Source: Archangiaceae bacterium (GTDB taxonomy: Bacteria > Myxococcota > Myxococcia > Myxococcales > Myxococcaceae). Taken from it: a stretch of 64,000 nucleotides of DNA. Made by a program: the position numbers and the translations under genes. The stretch is taken from positions 709,193 through 773,192 of the forward strand of contig JADJNS010000001.1 in assembly GCA_016714225.1 (NCBI GenBank), read 5' to 3'. Positions 1 to 7,651 of the stretch are shown here, piece after piece. Positions within the stretch are counted from its first letter, which is position 1; the number at the start of each line of letters is the position of its first letter. The notes beneath the pieces are model-generated. The model did not search any database and was not told the origin of the DNA. It saw only the letters and a list, made by a program, of their open reading frames with translations.

Positions 1-274
1 GGTTCACCGCGCCGCCCTGGCAGCGGCCCTCGGTGTCGCAGCAGCCGTTGCAGTTCTCGGCGGTGCAGCGGGTGGTGCACAGCCCCGAGGCGCACGCGCG
101 CGCCGAGGGGCAGGCAGCGCAGTCGGCGCCGTTTCTGCCGCAGGCGGTGTCGTCGTCTCCGGTCACGCACGCGCCCCGGGAGTCGCAGCACCCGCCGCAG
201 GTCGCCGGGCCGCACGGGCCCTGGGGCGTGCAGGTGGCGAGCGAGAGCAGGCAGACGATGAGGGCGAGCCGCAC
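1..274 (-). CDS. Cysteine-rich secreted lipoprotein (partial, C-terminus outside window)
   Basis: Not recognised as a named family. The reading frame starts at a GTG (complement of 272-274) and runs off the left edge with no stop, so only the first 91 residues are seen. They begin with a lipoprotein signal (hydrophobic stretch, then L-A-T-C with Cys15). The rest is strikingly cysteine-rich: 17 Cys in 91 residues, with two copies of a CxGCCDxxGxC motif (about residues 26-36 and 75-85). Such spaced cysteines suggest small disulfide-bonded modules acting outside the cytoplasm. No strong ribosome-binding site precedes the GTG. It is divergent from modA, about 100 bp away. The cysteine pattern and complete absence of stops support coding; the function is unknown. 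Confidence 0.7.
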   Translation of the reverse strand, partial: MRLALIVCLLSLATCTPQGPCGPATCGGCCDSRGACVTGDDDTACGRNGADCAACPSARACASGLCTTRCTAENCNGCCDTEGRCQGGAVN

Positions 275-372
275 GGGGTCAGGTTAGTACGGTCGGCCTG
301 CAGTTCGTGCCTTGCTGGGCCGCTGCCGCAAAAGGCTACTCAGCGCATGTCGGCTTTGTTAGCCCGGCTTGC

Positions 373-1098
373 ATGCGCGGGCTCGTTCTCGTCGTCGTGC
401 TGGGCTGGTGCGGCTGCCAGAAGGGGCAGGTCGACGCGGGCGCCGGCGCACCGTTGCGCATCGCCGCGGCGGCCGACCTCTCGCGCGCGTTCGAAGAGCT
501 GGGGCAGAAGCTTCAGCCCGCGCCGGTGTTCACCTTCGGCGCCTCGGGGCTGCTGGCCCGGCAGCTCTCCGAGGGCGCGCCCTTCGACGTGTTCGCGGCC
601 GCCAACGTGGGCTTCGTCGAGCAGGCCCACCAGGCGGGAGCCTGCGACGCCGCGCAGCCGTTCGCGCGCGGGCGCCTGGCGGTGTGGAGCAAGGCAGGCG
701 GCGTCGGCCTCGAGCAGCTCGGCGACGAGAAGCTCACCCGCATCGCCATCGCGAACCCCGAGGTGGCGCCGTACGGCAAGGCGGCGAAAGAGGCGCTGCT
801 CGCCGCCGGCCTGTGGGAGAAGGTCGAGAAGCGCCTGGTCTACGGCGAGAACGTGCGCCAGGCCCTGCAGCTCGCGAAGACCGGCAACGTCGAGGCGGCG
901 CTGGTGGCCGACGCGCTGGTGGCAGGAGAGAAAGAAGCGGTGGTGGTCGACGCGGCGAGGCACCAGCCGCTGGTGCAGGCGCTCGCGGTGTGCAGCCACG
1001 GCGGCAACCGCGCCGGCGGCGAGGCGTTCGCGAAGCTGGTGCGCTCGGTCGAGGGCCAGGCGGTGCTCGAGAAGTACGGGTTCGAGCCGCCGCCGTGA
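373..1098 (+). CDS. modA: Molybdate ABC transporter, periplasmic substrate-binding lipoprotein
   Basis: The binding component of a high-affinity molybdate (possibly tungstate) importer. About 241 residues, the usual ModA size. The chosen ATG gives a lipoprotein-type signal ending at G-C15; an upstream in-frame start at 307 would put about 22 non-signal residues before it. Family hallmarks are the opening ...LRIAAAADLSRAFEELG, FGASGLLARQLSEGAPFDVFAAA near residue 70, and the G-x-N-V-RQALQLAKTGNVEAALVADALV segment. The family alternates short ligand-contact Ser/Ala loops, and those are visible. The stop codon overlaps the GTG start of modB by 4 bp (GTGA), so translation is coupled. Recognition is firm for the family and gene order; molybdate versus tungstate is inference. 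Confidence 0.93.
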   Translation: MRGLVLVVVLGWCGCQKGQVDAGAGAPLRIAAAADLSRAFEELGQKLQPAPVFTFGASGLLARQLSEGAPFDVFAAANVGFVEQAHQAGACDAAQPFARGRLAVWSKAGGVGLEQLGDEKLTRIAIANPEVAPYGKAAKEALLAAGLWEKVEKRLVYGENVRQALQLAKTGNVEAALVADALVAGEKEAVVVDAARHQPLVQALAVCSHGGNRAGGEAFAKLVRSVEGQAVLEKYGFEPPP

Positions 1099-1760
1099 AT
1101 TTCGAGCCGCTGGCCCTCTCGTTTCAGGTGGCGCTGCTCGCCGCGCTGGTGGCGGGAGTCGTGGGCGTGGGCGTGGGCGGGGTGATGGCGCGCACCCGCT
1201 TCGTCGGCAGCGGGCTGCTCGACGCGCTGTTCACCGCGCCGATGGTGCTGCCGCCCACCGTGCTCGGCTACTACCTGCTGGTGGCGCTGGGGCGGCAGAG
1301 CGTCATCGGGCAGGCGTACGAGCAGCTCTTCGGCTCGCCCATCGTCTTCACCCGGGTGGGCGCCGTGGTGGCGGCGTCGGTCGCGGCCTTCCCCTTCGTG
1401 GTGAAGAACGCGCGGGCCGCGCTCGAGGCGGTCGACGTGCGGCTCATCGGCGCGGCGCGCACCTTGGGGGCTTCGCCCGCGCGGGTGTTCTTCACCGTCG
1501 AGCTGCCGCTGAGCGTGGGGGGCATCGCCTCGGGGGTGACGCTGGGCTTCGCGCGCGCGCTGGGAGACTTCGGCGTCACGCTGATGGTGGCCGGCAACAT
1601 ACCGGGCCTCACCCGCACCGCGTCGCTCGCCATCTACGACGCGGTGGAGGGGGGCCGCGACGCCGACGCGGCGGGGCTGGCCGCGGTGATGGTGGCGCTG
1701 GCGGTGGGCCTGTTGTGGTCGGTGAACCGGCTGACCCGGCCGAGGCGCCATGGGTTCTGA
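1095..1760 (+). CDS. modB: Molybdate ABC transporter permease
   Basis: Inner-membrane permease of the ModABC system, about 221 residues, the normal ModB length. Starts at a GTG that overlaps the modA stop. Hydrophobic segments alternate with short loops through the whole protein. The family signatures PMVLPPTVLGYYLL (about residues 50-63) and the EAA cytoplasmic loop ARTLGASPARVFFTVELPLS, followed by GGIASGVTLGFARALGDFGVTLMVAGN, are intact; this loop docks on ModC. The 3' end overlaps modC by 11 bp. Neighbours and motifs make the call secure. Confidence 0.94.
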   Translation: MNFEPLALSFQVALLAALVAGVVGVGVGGVMARTRFVGSGLLDALFTAPMVLPPTVLGYYLLVALGRQSVIGQAYEQLFGSPIVFTRVGAVVAASVAAFPFVVKNARAALEAVDVRLIGAARTLGASPARVFFTVELPLSVGGIASGVTLGFARALGDFGVTLMVAGNIPGLTRTASLAIYDAVEGGRDADAAGLAAVMVALAVGLLWSVNRLTRPRRHGF

Positions 1761-2358
1761 GCTGTTCGTCACCGCCCGGGTGAAGGGCCGGCTCGACGTC
1801 GAGGGCCTCACCGTGCCGCCCGGGGTGACGGTGCTGTTCGGGCCCTCGGGCGCGGGCAAGTCGACCTGCCTGTCGGTCATCGCCGGGTTGCTCGAGCCCG
1901 ACTCGGGGGTGGTGAAGCTGGGAGACGTGGTGCTGTCGGCGTTGCCGCCGCACCGCCGGCGGGTGGCGCTGGTGTTTCAGTCGCTGGCGCTGTTCCCCCA
2001 CCTCGACGCGCTGTCGAACGTGGCGTACGGGGCGCGCTCGAGGGCCGAGGCGCTGCGCTGGCTCGAGCGCACCCGCGCCGCGCACACCGCGTCGCGGCGC
2101 CCCGCCGAGCTGAGCGGAGGAGAAGCGCAGCGGGTGGCGCTGGCCCGCGCGCTGGCCTCGGAGCCGAAGGTGCTGCTGCTCGACGAGCCGTTCTCGGCGA
2201 TGGACCTCAAGCTGCGTCGCGAGCTGGGCGCCGAGCTGCTCGAGGTGGTGCGCGGGGTGGGGTTGCCCACGGTGCTGGTGACGCACGACGCAGAAGACGC
2301 GGCGGCGTTCGGCGACCGCCGGGTGCGCCTCGAGGCGGGGCGGGTGACCCTCCTCTGA
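1750..2358 (+). CDS. modC: Molybdate ABC transporter ATP-binding protein, short form
   Basis: ATPase that powers molybdate uptake. Walker A GPSGAGKST (about residues 31-39), Q-loop VFQSLALFPHLDA, signature LSGGEAQRVALARAL, Walker B VLLLDEPFSAMD and the switch His in VTHDAEDA are all present. At 202 residues it is much shorter than the roughly 350-residue enterobacterial ModC: it ends at GRVTLL right after the nucleotide-binding domain, so the C-terminal TOBE/Mop molybdate-sensing domain is absent. The stop is a genuine TGA, followed directly by the convergent sigma-factor gene, so this is not a frameshift visible here. Trans-inhibition by bound molybdate is therefore not expected (inference). 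Confidence 0.9.
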   Translation: MGSELFVTARVKGRLDVEGLTVPPGVTVLFGPSGAGKSTCLSVIAGLLEPDSGVVKLGDVVLSALPPHRRRVALVFQSLALFPHLDALSNVAYGARSRAEALRWLERTRAAHTASRRPAELSGGEAQRVALARALASEPKVLLLDEPFSAMDLKLRRELGAELLEVVRGVGLPTVLVTHDAEDAAAFGDRRVRLEAGRVTLL

Positions 2359-3210
2359 TCAGTGCAGCACGCGGCTCTCGGTGAGCAGCGCCTTCTTGAT
2401 GCGCACCTTGAGCTTCGACTCAATCTGCCGCAGCCGCTCGCGCGAGAGCGAGAAGCCCTTGCCCAGCTCGGCCAGGGTGACGTCGCCCTCGTCGGCCAGC
2501 AGCCGGTGCTCGAGCACCGCGCGCTCGCGGGGGTCGAGCCTTTCCCAGAGGCCCTCGACGACCTTGCGCACCGCGACGTCGCGCTGCCGCCGCGCGGTGA
2601 GCTCTTCGGGGCCTTCGCTCAGGTCGGGCAGCAGCTCGCCGCGGGTCGAGTCGCTCTCTTCACCGGCGTGCTCGTCGAGCGAGACGTCGCCCGCCTGCAG
2701 CCGCGCGCTGTGTGAGCGAATCTGCTCGACGGTGAGGCCGAACTGCTTGGCCAGCAGCGCGTCGATGGTCTCGGAGTCGGGCCCCAGCCGCGCCTCGAGC
2801 CGGGCGCGCGCGCTGCGCAGCTTGAAGAAGAGCTTGGCGCCGACCGCCCCGGTGGCGGCGGTGACGATGCTCTTCTGCCTCAGTACGTAGGCGAGCATGA
2901 AGGCGCGCACCCAGAAGGCCGCGTAGGTGCGGAAGCGCACGTTGCGGTCTTCGAAGCGGTCGACCGCGCGGAGCAGACCCATGTTGCCCTCGGCCATCAG
3001 CTCTTCCAGCGGCACGCCGTAGCCCTTCAGGCGCCGGGCGGTGTGGGTCACCAGGCCGAGGTGGGCCTCGACCAGTTGCTCCAGGGCCGACCGATCTTTA
3101 CGAGCCTGCCACGCCTTGGCGAGGCGCATCTCCTGCTCTGCCGTCAGCGCTGCCTTGTTCAGTCGAGCCGACCGCTGCTCGAGCCAGGTCCGTTCGTTCG
3201 TTGAATTCAT
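2359..3210 (-). CDS. RpoH-like (SigB/SigC-type) RNA polymerase sigma factor
   Basis: Alternative sigma-70-family factor, 283 residues. Region 2 is clear (LVEAHLGLVTHTARRLKGYG, then LMAEGNMGLLRAVDRFED and FRTYAAFWVRAFM), as is region 4 with a helix-turn-helix near the end (VTLAELGKGFSLSRERLRQIESK). Residues 125-136 (AKLFFKLRSARA) resemble the RpoH box that distinguishes heat-shock sigma factors. Myxobacteria have several RpoH-like paralogs (SigB, SigC) used in stress and development, so the specific role is open and no gene symbol is given. Its stop abuts the modC stop tail to tail. It lies 91 bp downstream of rtcB on the same strand, with an AT-rich gap between, so it may have its own promoter. 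Confidence 0.9.
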   Translation of the reverse strand: MNSTNERTWLEQRSARLNKAALTAEQEMRLAKAWQARKDRSALEQLVEAHLGLVTHTARRLKGYGVPLEELMAEGNMGLLRAVDRFEDRNVRFRTYAAFWVRAFMLAYVLRQKSIVTAATGAVGAKLFFKLRSARARLEARLGPDSETIDALLAKQFGLTVEQIRSHSARLQAGDVSLDEHAGEESDSTRGELLPDLSEGPEELTARRQRDVAVRKVVEGLWERLDPRERAVLEHRLLADEGDVTLAELGKGFSLSRERLRQIESKLKVRIKKALLTESRVLH

Positions 3211-3301
3211 GGGCAGAGAATGACCATGAACGAATCATTGTAAAACTAGATAGTTTCTCGCACATACATCGCTTTGCTCAATGTTGGAAAGTGACCGCTG
3301 A
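3211..3301 (-). promoter_or_regulatory. AT-rich upstream region of the RpoH-like sigma gene
   Basis: This 91-bp gap is conspicuously AT-rich against its very GC-rich surroundings, with short T and A runs between 3230 and 3290. It lies directly upstream of the sigma-factor ATG. Read on the minus strand it contains TTGAGC and TATCTA boxes, but their spacing (about 23 bp) does not fit a standard promoter, so no exact promoter is claimed. A promoter for the sigma gene is likely on composition and position alone. Confidence 0.4.
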
Positions 3302-4627
3302 TCAGTCGTTTCCCTTGATGCAGGCGATGGGGGTCAGCCGCTGGTGCACGGTGGCGAGGCCGGCGAGCTCGACCGACTGCAGCACGTCGTCGAGGTTCTT
3401 GTAGCAGGGCCCCGACTCGTCGAGCGGCGTGTGGCGGGTGTTCAGCAAGATGCCCTTGCCGGCCATGCGGCGGTCGGTGTCTTTCTGCGAGAGCTCGCGG
3501 CGCGCGGCCGAGCGCGAGAGCCGTCGACCGGCGCCGTGGTTCACCGAGTAGAGCGACTCTTTCGCACCGGCTTCGGCGAACAGAATCGCGCTGCCGGTCT
3601 CCATCGAGCCGGGAATGAGAATGGGGTGGCCGGTCTCTTCCCACGCGGTGCCGTGGAGCGCGGGGTGCCCCTTGGGGAAGGCGCGGGTGGCGCCCTTGCG
3701 GGCCACGAAGCGGCCGCCCTCGCGCTGAATGAGGTTGTGCGAAATCTCGTAGTAGACGCTGGCTTCACCGCCGAACACCGCCTCGAGGGCCTCGCAGACC
3801 GCCTCGGCGATCAGCAGCCGGTTCACGATGGCGAAGTTGGCCGCCATGTTGTGCAGGTTCCAGTAGTCGCGGCCGATGGGCGAGTCCCAGTCGAGCCAGA
3901 CCTGGTCTTCGCTGCGGCTCTTGAGGCCGAGCAGCTGCGCGCCGCGCACGAAGAACTCCTTCGCGATGTTCCAGCCGAAGCCGCGGCTGCCGGTGTGCAG
4001 CATCACCCAGACCTTGCCGTGGGCGTCGACCTGCATCTCGCAGAAGTGGTTGCCGCCGCCCAGCGAGCCGAGCTGTGAAGCCTTCTGCAGCGCGCGGCCG
4101 GGCACGTCGGTGCGGTCGTCGTCGACCGGTATGCAGGTGCGCTCGGTGACGTCGCTGGCGTGGTGGCGCAGCGCCTTGGCGCCGTGGCGAATCACCTCGG
4201 GGAACTGCTTCTTCGAGATGCGGGCGCTGCCCGGCTGGCCCACCCCGATGCCGATGCGGCGCTGGACCTCGTCGAGCCACCTTCGGCGCTGCGCCACGTC
4301 GGCCACGTCGTCGCCGGTGAGCGAGGTCGACAGCTGCACCATGCCGCAGCCGATGTCGTAGCCGGCCGCGGTGGGCAGCAGCACGCCCTCGGTCTCGATG
4401 GCGGTGCCGATGGGCACGCCGTAGCCCACGTGGCAGTCGGGGGTGAGCACCACCCGGGTCGCCCCGGGGAAGCTGCAGGCGTTCACCACCTGCGCGAGCA
4501 CCTCTTCTTCGACCTCGGCCAGCAGCGGGCCCGAGAGAAAGAGGTGCGCGTCGCAGCGCATGCCCTTGTTTTTGGGCAAGACGTGGTGACCCGGGGAGAT
4601 TTGTTCCAGCGTCTGCTTCCAGCTCAT
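3302..4627 (-). CDS. rtcB: RNA-splicing ligase RtcB
   Basis: GTP- and Mn-dependent ligase that joins RNA 2',3'-cyclic phosphate or 3'-phosphate ends to 5'-OH ends; in bacteria it is linked to RNA repair. 441 residues, normal for the family. Metal-site motifs are all present: PDCHVGYGVPIGTAIE, AAGYDIGCGM, LGGGNHFCEMQ and MLHTGSRGFG. The NHGAGR motif carries the histidine (about H364) that becomes guanylylated. No rtcA cyclase, archease or RtcR regulator is next to it, unlike E. coli. It is divergent from the repeat-protein gene at 4757 (129-bp gap) and upstream of the RpoH-like sigma gene on the same strand, which may tie RNA repair to a stress regulon (inference). Confidence 0.95.
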   Translation of the reverse strand: MSWKQTLEQISPGHHVLPKNKGMRCDAHLFLSGPLLAEVEEEVLAQVVNACSFPGATRVVLTPDCHVGYGVPIGTAIETEGVLLPTAAGYDIGCGMVQLSTSLTGDDVADVAQRRRWLDEVQRRIGIGVGQPGSARISKKQFPEVIRHGAKALRHHASDVTERTCIPVDDDRTDVPGRALQKASQLGSLGGGNHFCEMQVDAHGKVWVMLHTGSRGFGWNIAKEFFVRGAQLLGLKSRSEDQVWLDWDSPIGRDYWNLHNMAANFAIVNRLLIAEAVCEALEAVFGGEASVYYEISHNLIQREGGRFVARKGATRAFPKGHPALHGTAWEETGHPILIPGSMETGSAILFAEAGAKESLYSVNHGAGRRLSRSAARRELSQKDTDRRMAGKGILLNTRHTPLDESGPCYKNLDDVLQSVELAGLATVHQRLTPIACIKGND

Positions 4628-4756
4628 GGCGGCGAGTCGACGCTAACGGGCCACGGATCCGACCGGGGCCCTTGTTTGTCGCTTCCGTGTCACAGCGGGG
4701 GCCGCTGGCAAGTGCGCGACTTGTGGGGACAAGCGGCACACCGTAAGAAGTACGAC

Positions 4757-7651
4757 ATGTCCACCACGTCGAACGTCACCAGCGCCAAGGGTACCGCCGC
4801 AGCCAAGACCCCGGCCAAGGAAACGAAGAAGGTCAGCCCCGAAGAGCTGATGGAGCAGCTCAAGAAGATGCTTGAGGCTGAAATCGACGCGGCGACGGAC
4901 AAGAGCGGCAAGGTCGACCTCGAGAAGCTCGGGCCCCTCTTCCACGACGCGCTCGAAGACAAGAGCCTGGGCTGGTCGAGCGAGAAGCCGAAGAAGGCCG
5001 AGCTGCTGGCGAAGGCGACCGGGCTCGCGCAGGCGCACCTCGACGCGGTGAACCAGCCGGTGGGCAAGCGCGGCCACGACAACGTCACCCAGAAAGAAGT
5101 GAAGGCGGTCGGCAAGGGTCACAAGGCGGCGGCCGAGTACCTCGCCACGGCGCTGCTGGCGGCGGGCGGCACGCACGTGCCGGGCATCACGCCCGACGCG
5201 GCGCACCGGGGGAACACCGTCTCGGGTGCCAACGTGCTCGCCAAGGCGCGCGCGCAGATCACCACCGACGCCAAGGCGGGCGGCAAGACCCAGCTGTTCG
5301 ACGAGGCGCGCGAAGAGCTGGCGAAGAAGGGCAACAAGAAGCCCAGCGAGGCCGAGCTGATCGAAGAGGCGGTGAGCCTGGTCGAGCGTCGGTTGCCGCG
5401 CGGCGACCTGAGCGCTGATCAGATCGCCAGCGTCGGCGCGAAAGACTCGCACGTGGCGCCGTACATCGACGCGGGCTTCGTCGGCGCAGGCGGCCAGAAG
5501 AAGGCGCTCACCCAGGCCAAGGCCGACCTCGACGCGCCGCCGCCGACCGGCGACGGGGTCGAGGTGAAGGCCGACACCAAGGTCGCGGCCGCCAAGCGCA
5601 CCGCCGCCGCCGGCAAGGTCGCCGAAGAGCAGCAGGCCGTGTCGAAGGCGCAGCGCGGCGACGTGGTGGGCAAGGTCGGCGCGCATGAGCTGCACCCCGA
5701 CGTCGACCACGTGCTCAAGAGCGCGGGCACGGCCATCTCGGGTAGCGAGATGAACATGCTCCTCAACGTCGCCTACGAGAACGGCGTTCACCCCAATGAC
5801 ATCGCTGATCAGCTCATTCGCGGCGATGGGCCGATCGGCAAGCGGCTCTCTCTCGAGGGCGGCAAGGGCAAGCAGATCGTCACCCTCGATGCGCTGCACG
5901 AGCTGACCGGCGTGCTGCAGGAGCACGGCCTGCCCGAGGGCGCCACCCCGTCTCAGACGAAGAAGCACGGCGAGCGCATCAGCTCGCTCCAGCACATGCT
6001 GGAAGACCCCAGCAAGCTCACCGCCATCGACCCCGAGGGCAATGATCAGCTCTTCCGGCTTCGGGTGCTGGTGGGCAAGGGCGGCGTGCTGACGAAGGCC
6101 GCCGAGGCCGAGTTGCCGGACGAAAGCCTGGTGAAGCTCGCCGCGCAGCAGCTGCGCGGCGAAGGTGTCAAGCGCATCACCCCGCAGGCGCTCGACCGCA
6201 AGCTCACCGAGATGCACGCGGCCGCCAACGCGTCGGCCATCGACCCCGCGGTGCTCGCCGGAGCCGGCGAGGCCGGTGCCGCCGTGAATGGCGAGCCGCC
6301 GTTCACCCCCATCGAGATGCAGTACCTGCAGGGCATCGAAGACCCCAACGAGCGCGCTCGCGCGATGCTCGAGATGCACCTGAAGAAAGAGGCGACCGCG
6401 GGCCGGCTCAAGCTCGGTGACAACGGTGAGCCCTTCACCAAGACCGAGGCCGAGCTGCTCTCGCAGATCCAAGACCCGCAAGAGCGGCAGCAGCGCATGC
6501 TGCAGATGGTGATGCAGAAGCAGGAGGCCGGTCTGCTCGACGCCGAGGGTCACCCGACCGAAGCGGGGCTCGCCGCATCGAAGGCCCCCGCTCAGCCGGG
6601 TGCGGTCGAATTCACGCCCGAAGAAATCGAGCAGCTTCGGTCGATTCCCGACCCGGTGCAGCAGCAGCGGTTGATGCAGCAGCTCGCGGCGCAGAAGGCT
6701 GCCGCGAACGGCACCCGCATGCCGCCGCATGAGGTGAACCAGAAGATCGAAGAGATGGTCGACGAGTTGGGCATCGCCCCGGGCGCGTTCATTCAGCCCG
6801 ACCAGATGGACCAGTTCATCGCCATGGCCGGCATGCGCGGCGTGACGCCGGAAGACATCGCCGACCACCTCATCGCCACCACGGTGCCGTCGTCGGGCCC
6901 GGTGGCCGGTCTGGGCGGCGGTGCGATGGGCGCGGCAGCCAACATTCCCGGCCAGGGCACCGCTCCGGGCGCGCCGGCGCAGACGCAGTATGCCGCGCAG
7001 CTCGGTGAGCCCGCGCACCCCGGTCAGTACTCTTCGCTCGGCGCGCACATGAGCAGCCAGGCGCTCGACCGGCTGAAGTCGCGGCTCTCGACGCAGGCCC
7101 CGCGTACCCAGGAAGAGGCGCAAGAGAAGCTGGCGCGCAATGACGGCCTGATGAAGCTGCGCACCAACGCGTTCGGCGGCGACCCGATGCTGGCGATTCA
7201 GGCCGGCAACCTGCCCCCGCAGCAGCGCGCGCTGTTCGACCGCATGGTCGCCCAGCAGATGCAGAGCCAGGGCATGAACGACCAGGCCTTCCAGGCGATG
7301 TCGATGCAGAGCATGGGCATGGGGCCGATGTTCCAGATGATGGCGATGGGCGGCTTCCCGATGATGGGCTTCGACCCCACCACCGCCTCGGCCGAGATGA
7401 CCGCGATGGGCGCGGGCGTGTGGCCCTCGGGCAACGCCTCGTTCGACCTGGCGCGCGCCATCACCAACTACCCGCCCTTCAGCCCCGCCGAGATGGAGCT
7501 GCTCGGCCAGATTAAAGACCCCCAGCAGCGCGCCCTGCAGATGCTGCAGATGTACATGCAGAAGCAGGCGCTGATGGCGACGGTCATCACCAACCTCGCG
7601 CAGATGCGCCACGACATGCTCAAGGCCGTGGCCCAGAACCTGCGCAGCTGA
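4757..7651 (+). CDS. Unrecognised 964-residue repeat protein rich in Gln, Met and Ala
   Basis: No family recognised. No signal peptide or membrane segment, so probably cytoplasmic, or exported by a route not visible here. The N-terminus is Lys/Ala/Thr-rich and low complexity. A unit of about 35 residues with the pattern F-(T/S)-x-x-E-x-x-x-L-x-x-I-x-D-P-x-x-R/Q-x-x-x-MLQM-x-x-x-K-Q occurs four times, starting at Phe516, 560, 619 and 908. A second motif, NGVHPNDIADQLI and RGVTPEDIADHLI, occurs twice, before the first and after the third copy of the main unit. The stretch between 700 and 900 is Met/Gln-rich (FQMMAMGGFPMMGFD). The TGA overlaps the ATG of the next gene by 1 bp, so both are probably made together. 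The ATG at 4757 is chosen because upstream sequence is the divergent promoter region; continuous readthrough upstream is antisense to rtcB. Confidence 0.8.
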   Translation: MSTTSNVTSAKGTAAAKTPAKETKKVSPEELMEQLKKMLEAEIDAATDKSGKVDLEKLGPLFHDALEDKSLGWSSEKPKKAELLAKATGLAQAHLDAVNQPVGKRGHDNVTQKEVKAVGKGHKAAAEYLATALLAAGGTHVPGITPDAAHRGNTVSGANVLAKARAQITTDAKAGGKTQLFDEAREELAKKGNKKPSEAELIEEAVSLVERRLPRGDLSADQIASVGAKDSHVAPYIDAGFVGAGGQKKALTQAKADLDAPPPTGDGVEVKADTKVAAAKRTAAAGKVAEEQQAVSKAQRGDVVGKVGAHELHPDVDHVLKSAGTAISGSEMNMLLNVAYENGVHPNDIADQLIRGDGPIGKRLSLEGGKGKQIVTLDALHELTGVLQEHGLPEGATPSQTKKHGERISSLQHMLEDPSKLTAIDPEGNDQLFRLRVLVGKGGVLTKAAEAELPDESLVKLAAQQLRGEGVKRITPQALDRKLTEMHAAANASAIDPAVLAGAGEAGAAVNGEPPFTPIEMQYLQGIEDPNERARAMLEMHLKKEATAGRLKLGDNGEPFTKTEAELLSQIQDPQERQQRMLQMVMQKQEAGLLDAEGHPTEAGLAASKAPAQPGAVEFTPEEIEQLRSIPDPVQQQRLMQQLAAQKAAANGTRMPPHEVNQKIEEMVDELGIAPGAFIQPDQMDQFIAMAGMRGVTPEDIADHLIATTVPSSGPVAGLGGGAMGAAANIPGQGTAPGAPAQTQYAAQLGEPAHPGQYSSLGAHMSSQALDRLKSRLSTQAPRTQEEAQEKLARNDGLMKLRTNAFGGDPMLAIQAGNLPPQQRALFDRMVAQQMQSQGMNDQAFQAMSMQSMGMGPMFQMMAMGGFPMMGFDPTTASAEMTAMGAGVWPSGNASFDLARAITNYPPFSPAEMELLGQIKDPQQRALQMLQMYMQKQALMATVITNLAQMRHDMLKAVAQNLRS

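Noticed and set aside
369..1094. A longer modB extending upstream through modA
   Set aside because: The GTG at 1095 overlaps the modA stop and gives a normal-length permease; the upstream part of that frame is modA in the wrong frame.
4628..4756. A sigma-54 promoter in the gap between rtcB and the repeat-protein gene (TGGCAAG near 4705)
   Set aside because: The second element does not have the required GC at the fixed spacing, so it does not fit the -24/-12 pattern.
4850..4930. An EF-hand-like loop near the start of the repeat protein (D-A-A-T-D-K-S-G-K-V-D-L-E)
   Set aside because: The spacing of acidic residues does not match the 12-residue calcium loop, and no second loop is present.
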